In this document: positions 44,290 through 51,693 of the stretch, piece by piece
Layout of the letters: each line of letters opens with the position of its first letter
Position numbering within the stretch: the stretch's first letter is position 1
Assembly (NCBI RefSeq): GCF_030708455.1
Contig: NZ_JAUYWF010000015.1
Coordinates: 1-51,693 of the forward strand
Length of the DNA stretch: 51,693 bases
Source: Halomonas sp. SSL-5
GTDB lineage: Bacteria > Pseudomonadota > Gammaproteobacteria > Pseudomonadales > Halomonadaceae
Reading direction: 5' to 3'
Notes under the pieces: model-generated
Databases searched by the model: none
Told to the model about the DNA's origin: nothing
The model's input: only the letters and a program-made list of their open reading frames with translations
Program-made: the position numbers and the translations under genes

Positions 44290-46208
44290 GCCGACCCATG
44301 GCCAGTACCGGAAGCCCGGCGCGGCGAGCGCGGCGCGTCTGGAACATCGACCAGTGGGGCAGCGGCTACTTCGACGTGGATGACTCCGGCCACGCCCTGG
44401 TGCGCCCCCTGGGCAGCGAGGCCGAGGGCCCTGCCCTGCCGCTGGACGAGCTGGTGGCCGAACTCAAGGCCGCCGGCCTGCGCCTGCCGGTGCTGGTGCG
44501 CTTCATCGATATCCTCCATGACCGGGTCGAGCAGCTCTGTCACGCCTTCGACACCGCCATGGCCGAGGAGAGCTTCGACGGCGGCTACACCGCGGTCTAC
44601 CCGATCAAGGTCAACCAACAGCGCCGGGTGGTGGAGGAGATACTGGCCACCCCCGAACGCGGCCGCGACCGGGTGGGCCTGGAGGCCGGCAGCAAGCCGG
44701 AGCTGCTCGCCGTACTAGCGCTCTCCGGCGACGGCCCCTCGCTGATCGTCTGCAACGGCTACAAGGACCGCGAATACGTGCGCCTGGCGCTGATGGGCGA
44801 GAAGCTCGGCCACCGCGTCTACCTGGTGGTGGAGAAGCTCTCCGAGCTGCCGCTGATCCTCGAGGAGGCCGCCGCGCTCGGCGTCACGCCGCGTATCGGC
44901 CTGCGCGCCCGCCTGGCCAGCGTGGGTCGCGGGCGCTGGCAGAACACCGGTGGCGAGAAGTCCAAGTTCGGCCTCACCGCCAGCCAGATCCTGGCGGTGG
45001 TGGAGCAGCTGCGCGAGGCCAATGCCCTGGCCAGCCTGCAGCTGGTGCACTTCCACCTGGGTTCCCAGATCGCCAACATCCGCGATATCCAGCGTGGCCT
45101 CAACGAGTGCGCGCGCTTCTACCAGGGCCTGGTGGAGCTGGGCGCCCCGGTGGATACCGTGGACGTCGGCGGCGGCCTGGGCGTCGACTACGAAGGCACC
45201 CGCTCGCGCAGCTTCTGCTCGGCCAACTACTCGATGCTCGAGTACGCCCGCAACGTGGTCTACGCCTTCCGCCTGGCCTGCCAGGAACATGGCCTGCCGC
45301 AGCCGCACCTGATCAGCGAGTCGGGCCGGGCGCTCACCGCCCACCACGCGGTACTGATCAGCAACGTGATCGGCGAGGAGCGAGTCAGCGAAGCCGTTCC
45401 CGAGCGCCGGGTCGAGGGCGACCCCCAACTGGACGAGCTGTGGCGGGTCCACGACCTGCTCGGCGCCTCCCCCGACCAGCGCGGCCTGGTGGAGGCCTGG
45501 CACGACCTGGTCCAGGCCATGGGCGACCTGCACGAACGCTTCGTCATGGGACTGACCAATATCACCGCCCGCGCCGAGGGCGAGGGCGTCTACTTCGCCG
45601 CCTGCGCTCGGCTGCGCGCCCGCCTGGATACCCGCAACCGGGTGCACCGCGAGATCAACGACGAGCTGGCCGAGAAGCTCGCCGACAAGCTGTTCGTCAA
45701 CTTCTCGCTGTTCCAGTCGGTGCCCGACGTCTGGGGCATCCAGCAGATCTTCCCGGTCGTGCCGCTCACCGGACTCGACCAGGAACCGGTTCGCCGCGGC
45801 GTCATCCAGGACATCACCTGCGACAGCGACGGCCGTATCGATGGCTACGTGGACGGCCAGGGCGTGGAGACCACCCTGCCGCTGCCGGAGTGGCAGGAGG
45901 GCGACGAGAAGCTGCTCGGCTTCTTCATGGTCGGCGCCTACCAGGAGATCCTCGGCGACCTGCACAACCTGTTCGGCGATACCGACTCGGTGGACGCCAC
46001 CCTCAACGACGACGGCAGCTGGACCCTGAGCCATATCCAGCAGGGCGACCGGGTGGCCGACGTGCTGAGCTACGTCAACTTCGACGCCGAGGTGCTGCGT
46101 AGCAACCTGGCCGAGCAGCTCGCCGCCAGCGGCCTGGAAGAGGCCGAGCAGCGGCGCTTCCTCGATGACCTCTCCGAGGGCCTGGCGGGCTACACCTACC
46201 TGGAATAA
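44286..46208 (+). CDS. speA: biosynthetic arginine decarboxylase
   Basis: A 640-residue PLP enzyme converting arginine to agmatine for putrescine synthesis. The PLP lysine is in GGYTAVYPIKVNQQR (about residue 108), and the phosphate-binding HFHLGSQ and the VGGGLGVDYEGT segment are typical of the alanine-racemase-fold decarboxylases. ESGRALTAHHAVLISNV carries further conserved residues. Length matches E. coli SpeA. It is translationally coupled to thrB by an ATGA overlap, joining amino acid and polyamine synthesis in one transcript. Confidence 0.95.
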   Translation: MSRPMASTGSPARRARRVWNIDQWGSGYFDVDDSGHALVRPLGSEAEGPALPLDELVAELKAAGLRLPVLVRFIDILHDRVEQLCHAFDTAMAEESFDGGYTAVYPIKVNQQRRVVEEILATPERGRDRVGLEAGSKPELLAVLALSGDGPSLIVCNGYKDREYVRLALMGEKLGHRVYLVVEKLSELPLILEEAAALGVTPRIGLRARLASVGRGRWQNTGGEKSKFGLTASQILAVVEQLREANALASLQLVHFHLGSQIANIRDIQRGLNECARFYQGLVELGAPVDTVDVGGGLGVDYEGTRSRSFCSANYSMLEYARNVVYAFRLACQEHGLPQPHLISESGRALTAHHAVLISNVIGEERVSEAVPERRVEGDPQLDELWRVHDLLGASPDQRGLVEAWHDLVQAMGDLHERFVMGLTNITARAEGEGVYFAACARLRARLDTRNRVHREINDELAEKLADKLFVNFSLFQSVPDVWGIQQIFPVVPLTGLDQEPVRRGVIQDITCDSDGRIDGYVDGQGVETTLPLPEWQEGDEKLLGFFMVGAYQEILGDLHNLFGDTDSVDATLNDDGSWTLSHIQQGDRVADVLSYVNFDAEVLRSNLAEQLAASGLEEAEQRRFLDDLSEGLAGYTYLE

Positions 46209-46216
46209 TGGCCACG

Positions 46217-46882
46217 CTACTCCACCACGCGGGTGGTCACCTCCAGGCCGCCGGTCAGGGTGAAGCACAGCTCGCTGCCGCGCTCCAGCGGGCCGACGCC
46301 CGCGGGTGTGCCGGTGAGCACCACGTCACCCGGCTGCAGGGTGAAGTGACGGCTTATCTCGGCCAACAGGGTCGGCACCGGGAACAGCATGTCGGCGCCT
46401 TCGCCATGCTGGCGCGGCTCGCCGTCCACCTCCAGGGTGAAGGAGAGCGCGCTCCAGTTGGGCACCTGGGAGAGCGGCAGGAAGTCCGAGAGCGGGCAGG
46501 CGCCGTCGAACGCCTTGGCGATCTCCCAGGGGTGCCCCTTCTCCTTGAGGCGCGACTGGACGTCACGCAGAGTCAGGTCCAGGGCCAGCCCGATGCCTAC
46601 CACGGCACGCTCCGCCTCGTCGGCAGTGACGTGGGTCAACTCCTCGCCGATCAGCAGCGCCAGCTCGGTCTCGTAGTGCACCTCTCCCCGGGAGAAGGGG
46701 GCCTCGATGGGTGACACCATGGGCACGGCGCTGGTCGCCGGCTTGATGAAGAGCAGCGGCTCGCTGGGCACCGGATTGTCGAGCTCCCGGGCGTGATCGG
46801 CGTAGTTGCGGCCGACACAGACGATCTTGCCGAGCCGCTCGGGATAGGCCTGGCCATCGGTGAAGCGGGGGACAAAGCGCAT
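46217..46882 (-). CDS. fumarylacetoacetate hydrolase family protein
   Basis: A 221-residue FAH-superfamily enzyme of the YcgM/FahD-like group, which hydrolyse or decarboxylate acylpyruvates or oxaloacetate. KIVCVGRNYADHARELDNPV is the N-terminal signature. The metal-binding Glu residues are in VHYETELALLIGEE and the Asp in ALDLTLRDVQSRLKEKG. FVLTGTPAGVGPL-like residues close the active site. The start MRFVPRFTDG at 46882 is used. It converges with speA after eight bases and lies downstream of ectD on the same strand. Confidence 0.87.
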   Translation of the reverse strand: MRFVPRFTDGQAYPERLGKIVCVGRNYADHARELDNPVPSEPLLFIKPATSAVPMVSPIEAPFSRGEVHYETELALLIGEELTHVTADEAERAVVGIGLALDLTLRDVQSRLKEKGHPWEIAKAFDGACPLSDFLPLSQVPNWSALSFTLEVDGEPRQHGEGADMLFPVPTLLAEISRHFTLQPGDVVLTGTPAGVGPLERGSELCFTLTGGLEVTTRVVE

Positions 46883-46909
46883 GGCGCATCTTCTCCTTGT
46901 CTTGGGGCG

Positions 46910-46954
46910 TGCCGCGGGCGCGACAGACGCCACAGTCTATCGCAGCCCGCGGCA
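46910..46954 (-). terminator. long hairpin between ectD and the FAH gene
   Basis: TGCCGCGGGC (46910-46919) pairs with GCCCGCGGCA (46945-46954), and GCGACAGAC pairs with GTCTATCGC inside, giving a stem of about 19 pairs with one bulged A. It has no T-tract, but its position suits a terminator of ectD. Confidence 0.6.
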
Positions 46955-46983
46955 CAGGCCACAGCGCTTGTGTCGCGAGGCCC

Positions 46984-47982
46984 TCAATCCTGCGGCGACC
47001 ACGCCTCGTCCGGGGCGTGGGCCAGGAAGCCGGGGCGCCGCCGGCGCGCCGCGAAGGGCGCCACGCAACGGTTGTCGCGACGATTGTAGACGAAGAAGGC
47101 ATTGCTGCGAGGATCCGGGGACATGTTGGCGTTGGAGCCGTGCAGCACGTTGCAGTCGAACAGCAGCAGGCCGCCGGCGGCCCCGGTGGGGGCCTCGATG
47201 CCGTGGCGCTCGACCAGCGCGGCCAGTGCCTCACGGCCGGGCACGCCGAGCTCCTGGGTCTTCAGCGACTGCTTGTGGTTGGCCTCCGGCGTCTCGCCCA
47301 GGCAGGGCACGAACACCCGGTGGGAGCCCGGGATCAGCATCAGCGGGCCGTTGAAGTGGTGGTTGTCGGTGAGCACGAGGGAGGCGCTCACCGCATGCAT
47401 CGCCGGCATGCCGTCCTCGGCGTGCCAGGTCTCGAAGTCCGAATGCCAGTTGAAGCCCTTGCCCTCGAAGCCCGGCTTGTAGTTTATCCGCGACTGGTGC
47501 ACGTAGGGCTCGCCGCCGAGGATCTGGCGGGCACGACCGACCAGGCGCTCGTCGCGGGCCAGCCGGGCGAAGCGCCGGGAGAGGAAATGCGTCGCGAACA
47601 GCGAGCGGATCTCGTTGCCGTAGGGCTCGGTGATGCTGAAGTCGCGATGGCGATAGTCGGGGTTCTCCAGCAGTGCCGCCAGCTCCCGACGCAGGGCGTC
47701 GAGCTCCTCGCCAGCGATGAAGTCGGGCTCGAACAGGAAGCCCTTGCGCTCGAACTCGTCGAGCTGCGCCCGGCTCAGGGGGCCCTCCTCGGCGCGCCCC
47801 TTCACCACCGGCTCGCGGCGGTTGAGCCAGGGCATGTCCAGGGGCTCGGCCAGGCGCGTGGGATAGGGATCATCGCCCGGACGCGGCGCGCTCTTCACGA
47901 GGCTCTGCGGGTCCGGCGAGTCGACGACACCATGACGGGAAACGGTCTTCTCAAACGCACGGTCAGACGTCTTGACTGACAT
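46984..47982 (-). CDS. ectD: ectoine 5-hydroxylase
   Basis: A 332-residue Fe(II)/2-oxoglutarate dioxygenase that turns ectoine into 5-hydroxyectoine, an osmo- and thermoprotectant. FNWHSDFETWHAEDGMPAMH is the EctD signature, including the HxD iron ligands, and the third His lies in LLFDCNVLHGSNANMS. An Arg-rich 2-oxoglutarate site follows near the end. A near-ideal AGGAGGTGA precedes ATG 47982. It is an orphan ectD: no ectABC genes are in the window, as is common when ectD is separate from the main cluster. Confidence 0.95.
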   Translation of the reverse strand: MSVKTSDRAFEKTVSRHGVVDSPDPQSLVKSAPRPGDDPYPTRLAEPLDMPWLNRREPVVKGRAEEGPLSRAQLDEFERKGFLFEPDFIAGEELDALRRELAALLENPDYRHRDFSITEPYGNEIRSLFATHFLSRRFARLARDERLVGRARQILGGEPYVHQSRINYKPGFEGKGFNWHSDFETWHAEDGMPAMHAVSASLVLTDNHHFNGPLMLIPGSHRVFVPCLGETPEANHKQSLKTQELGVPGREALAALVERHGIEAPTGAAGGLLLFDCNVLHGSNANMSPDPRSNAFFVYNRRDNRCVAPFAARRRRPGFLAHAPDEAWSPQD

Positions 47983-48079
47983 CCAATCACCTCCTGTGTG
48001 TCCGTGATCAGTCTCAGCAAAACTCGCTTTCCGACGGCGAGGCAGCCGTGGGCGACTCCAGGGGAAGAAGCCGCATGGC

Positions 48080-48109
48080 ATCATCTGGGGATGGCCCGAG
48101 GGTATTCAA
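48080..48109 (-). promoter_or_regulatory. weak promoter candidate for ectD
   Basis: Read on the minus strand, TTGAAT (plus 48104-48109) and GATGAT (plus 48080-48085) are 18 bases apart, about 95 bases upstream of ectD. Both boxes match at four of six positions. No osmotic-stress promoter motif could be assigned. Confidence 0.25.
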
Positions 48110-48234
48110 GGGCGGGGACGCGCTCGAGGGTATCGCATCGGAGAACCACGCCAACCGTCTGCGGGGCGGTTGATGTTGCTCACGCAATGCGGAACCACCA
48201 GGCGTTGGATGGTGCCGCCCCGGATGTTCCTGTT

Positions 48235-48345
48235 CTGGTCAAATCAGAGCGGACACATTTTCAAGCCACAGCCGCCAGTTCAATCTCCCTTGGCGTTTGG
48301 TAGCTCAGGGGCGAGTTGAGCCGCCAGTTCTGACATGCGACGTGC
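48235..48345 (-). mobile_element. remnant of an insertion sequence (transposase 3' end and terminus)
   Basis: On the minus strand a frame reads DEWHVACQNWRLNSPLSYQT then PREIELAAVA, with stop at 48261-48263. The S-P-L-x-Y-Q-T-P pattern is that of DDE/integrase-core transposases (IS3-like). After the stop comes TGTCCGCTCTGATTTGACCA (plus 48236-48255), which looks like an IS terminal repeat. The rest of the element is missing. The fragment directly abuts the pcaF stop codon. The 150 bases between it and the ectD leader show nothing else recognisable. Confidence 0.7.
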
Positions 48346-48351
48346 CACTCA

Positions 48352-49554
<1,203 letters not shown>

Positions 49555-49583
49555 CACACACTCCATACAGGGACAATTTGAGC

Positions 49584-51266
49584 TTACATATTGGGGTAGT
49601 TCGGCCCGCCGCCGCCCTCCGGCGCCACCCAGGTGATGTTCTGGGCCGGGTCCTTGATATCGCAGGTCTTGCAGTGCACGCAGTTCTGGAAGTTGATCTG
49701 GAACTTGGGGTTACCTGCGTCATCCTCGACCACCTCGTAGACCCCGGCCGGACAGTAGCGGCTTGCCGGCTCGGCATACTCGGGCAGGTTGTCGCGGATC
49801 GGCAGCTCCAGGTCGGCCAGCTTCAGGTGACAGGGCTGGTCCTCCTCGTGGTTGGTGTTGGAGAGAAACACCGAGGAGGGCTTGTCGAAGGAGAGCTTGC
49901 CGTCGGGCCTGGGGTAGTCGATCTTCTCGAATTCGCCGGCCGGCTTCAGGGCGGCATGGTCCGGGGTGGTGTCGTGGACGGTGGGCAGCTTGCCCCGCAA
50001 CAGCTGGTCGGCGAAATTGTAGGCGCCGCCCATGACGGTGCCGTACTTGTGGATCGCCGGGCCGAAGCTTGAGCTCTCCTTGAGCTCGGCATAGGCCCAG
50101 CTCGCCTCCCACTTCTCGGTGAAGGCGGTGAGTTCCTGGCCGCCCTCGTCGCCCCTGGCCACCGCCTCGAACACCGCCTCGGCGGCCACCAGGCCGGACT
50201 TCATGGCGGTGTGCAGGCCCTTGATCTTGGCGAAGTTGAGGGTGCCGGCGTCGCAGCCGATCAGCAGGCCCCCGGGGAAGGTCATCTTCGGCAGGCAGTT
50301 CAGCCCGCCCTTGGCGATGGCCCGGGCGCCGTAGGCGACCCGCTTGCCGCCCTCGAGGTGCTTGGCCAGCACCGGGTGGTGCTTCATGCGCTGGAACTCG
50401 TCGAAGGGCGAGAGCCAGGGATTCTGGTAGGAGAGGTCCATGATCAGGCCCACCACCACCTGCTGGTTGTCGCCGTGGTAGAGGAACCAGCCGCCATGGG
50501 TGTGCTTGTCCAGGGGCCAGCCGGAGCCGTGCAGCACCAGGCCGGGCTCGTGCTTCTCGGCGGGCACGTCCCACAGCTCCTTGAGGCCGATGCCGTAGTG
50601 CTGGGGGTCCTTGCCCGCGTCGAGGCGATACTCCTCGATCAGGCGCTTGCCGATATGCCCCCGGGCGCCCTCGGCGAACAGGGTGTACTTCGCCCGCAGC
50701 TCCATGCCCGGCATATGGCCGTCCTTGGGCTGACCATCGGCGCCCACGCCCATGTCGCCGATCAGGATGCCCTTGACCACGCCCTCCTCGACGATCGCCT
50801 CCTGGGCGGCGAAGCCCGGGAAGATCTCCACGCCCAGCCCCTCGGCCTGCTCGGCCAGCCAGTGGCACAGGTTGCCGGCGCTGATCACATAGCGGCGGGA
50901 GTCGCCACTCGGCATGTCCCCACCGGTGTTGTGCATGGAGGGCGGCACCAGGGCGTTGGGCAGCTTCTGGCCCTTCTCGGCGTCCTTGAGCAGGTAGACC
51001 TCGTCGCGGCTGGCCGGGGTGGTCAAGGGCGCGCCACGCTCCTCCCAGTCGGGGAACAGCTCCTGCAGGGCGCGGGGCTCGAAGATGGCGCCGGAGAGGA
51101 TATGGGCGCCGACCTCGGAGCCCTTCTCCACCACGCACAAGGAAAGCTCCTGTTGCGCCTCGCTCGCCTGCTGCATCAGCCGGCACGCGGCAGTCAGGCC
51201 CGAGGGCCCGGCACCGACGATGACCACATCGAATTCCATGGATTCGCGTTCGCTTTCTGACGCCAT
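49584..51266 (-). CDS. electron transfer flavoprotein-ubiquinone oxidoreductase
   Basis: A 560-residue membrane-associated flavoprotein that passes electrons from reduced ETF to the quinone pool. [20 protein letters not shown] is the N-terminal FAD-binding loop, and the C-terminal 4Fe-4S ligands are in [12 protein letters not shown] and [13 protein letters not shown]. The middle quinone/membrane-binding region is intact, and the length agrees with other bacterial ETF-QO. ATG 51266 follows AAGGGA; a longer frame to 51308 is not needed. It follows etfA by 94 bases on the same strand. Confidence 0.94.
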   Translation of the reverse strand: MASESERESMEFDVVIVGAGPSGLTAACRLMQQASEAQQELSLCVVEKGSEVGAHILSGAIFEPRALQELFPDWEERGAPLTTPASRDEVYLLKDAEKGQKLPNALVPPSMHNTGGDMPSGDSRRYVISAGNLCHWLAEQAEGLGVEIFPGFAAQEAIVEEGVVKGILIGDMGVGADGQPKDGHMPGMELRAKYTLFAEGARGHIGKRLIEEYRLDAGKDPQHYGIGLKELWDVPAEKHEPGLVLHGSGWPLDKHTHGGWFLYHGDNQQVVVGLIMDLSYQNPWLSPFDEFQRMKHHPVLAKHLEGGKRVAYGARAIAKGGLNCLPKMTFPGGLLIGCDAGTLNFAKIKGLHTAMKSGLVAAEAVFEAVARGDEGGQELTAFTEKWEASWAYAELKESSSFGPAIHKYGTVMGGAYNFADQLLRGKLPTVHDTTPDHAALKPAGEFEKIDYPRPDGKLSFDKPSSVFLSNTNHEEDQPCHLKLADLELPIRDNLPEYAEPASRYCPAGVYEVVEDDAGNPKFQINFQNCVHCKTCDIKDPAQNITWVAPEGGGGPNYPNM

Positions 51267-51360
51267 GTTCCGTCCCTTGAAGAAGAAAAAAGTCGACGGA
51301 AACGGCAAACGCCACTGCCGCCGACAATCGGAGAGACCACTTCTGAATCAAGTCCAACTG

Positions 51361-51693
51361 CTACAGTTTGCTTTCCAGTTCCGGCAGGGCCTCGAAGAGA
51401 TCCGCCACGAGACCATAGTCGGCCACCTGGAAGATCGGCGCCTCCTCGTCCTTGTTGATGGCGACGATCACCTTGGAGTCCTTCATGCCGGCCAGGTGCT
51501 GGATGGCACCCGAGATGCCCACTGCGATATACAGATCCGGGGCGACGATCTTGCCGGTCTGCCCCACCTGCATGTCGTTGGGCACGAAGCCGGCATCCAC
51601 CGCGGCGCGCGAGGCACCGATGGCCGCGCCCAGCTTGTCGGCGATGCCGTCGAGGAGCTTGAAGTTCTCGCCGTTGCCCATGCCGCGGCCACC
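51361..51693 (-). CDS. etfA: electron transfer flavoprotein alpha subunit, 3' part
   Basis: The window holds the last 110 residues; the gene continues beyond the right edge. The segment includes [60 protein letters not shown] and ends ALPELESKL, the conserved FAD-binding C-terminal domain of EtfA. Together with EtfB it oxidises acyl-CoA dehydrogenases and passes electrons to the adjacent ETF-QO. The pcaF-type thiolase gene is next in the same direction. Confidence 0.95.
   Translation of the reverse strand, partial: GGRGMGNGENFKLLDGIADKLGAAIGASRAAVDAGFVPNDMQVGQTGKIVAPDLYIAVGISGAIQHLAGMKDSKVIVAINKDEEAPIFQVADYGLVADLFEALPELESKL

Noticed and set aside
48085..48234. A gene or further IS sequence between ectD and the IS remnant
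   Set aside because: No frame of convincing length, no family motif and no clear repeat boundary were seen.
51267..51308. A longer N-terminus of the ETF-QO protein
   Set aside because: It would add a Phe-rich run and lacks a ribosome site; ATG 51266 has AAGGGA upstream.

Overview
This looks like a chromosomal window from a halophilic gammaproteobacterium of the Halomonadaceae (Halomonas or a close relative). The evidence is a complete ectoine hydroxylase gene (ectD), high GC coding sequence throughout, and gammaproteobacterial gene neighbours such as fabY-like/coaD/ferredoxin and polA/DUF2782/thrB. No phage, plasmid, CRISPR array, rRNA or tRNA gene was recognised. Genes are dense, and many intergenic spaces hold only a hairpin or a small repeat.

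Layout. 1-5.5 kb: two membrane c-di-GMP enzymes in tandem (GGDEF-EAL, then a Cache-like/PAS/GGDEF protein), preceded by a possible 22-codon leader ORF. 5.5-16.6 kb: mostly single housekeeping or conserved hypothetical genes: CnoX-like thioredoxin, PatB/MalY-type C-S lyase, a duplicated membrane protein, thioesterase and YbaK, DUF501, LOG family, DEDDh exonuclease, Sel1 protein, Tas, YaaA, isochorismatase-like hydrolase and a Tim44-like protein. 16.6-19.5 kb: fabY-like ketosynthase, coaD and a YfhL-type ferredoxin. 19.5-22.1 kb: a secreted protein divergent from an AT-richer outer-membrane barrel protein, then a DinF-type MATE transporter. 22.4-29.5 kb: AtoE-type transporter, a hotdog thioesterase, small lipoproteins (I78 inhibitor, an entericidin-like peptide, two others), TauE/SafE, HIT protein, Dps and PepD. 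29.6-35.3 kb: tmcA and a complete TRAP operon (dctP-dctQ-dctM). 35.5-39.5 kb: a ferric iron ABC system in which permease and ATPase genes converge with an 84 bp overlap and the binding protein gene is divergent, with a Fur-box-like site. 39.8-46.2 kb: polA, divergent from DUF2782-thrB-speA. 46.2-51.7 kb: FAH-family hydrolase, ectD, an insertion-sequence remnant, then pcaF-type thiolase, ETF-quinone oxidoreductase and the 3' end of etfA.

The most notable non-coding signal is a family of dispersed elements at five places (about 9.99, 22.13, 27.22, 29.52 and 43.03 kb). Three long copies share a conserved core enclosed by inverted arms whose differences are partly compensatory, which suggests a conserved fold. 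Two short copies keep only the two ends. In two places the element's end forms the last codons and the stop codon of a gene (ybaK and tmcA). A separate REP-like family is present as one single copy and one inverted pair. Two small genes, a 40-residue membrane peptide and a 43-residue entericidin-like lipoprotein, were found by direct reading. All calls come from reading the sequence; no database search was run.
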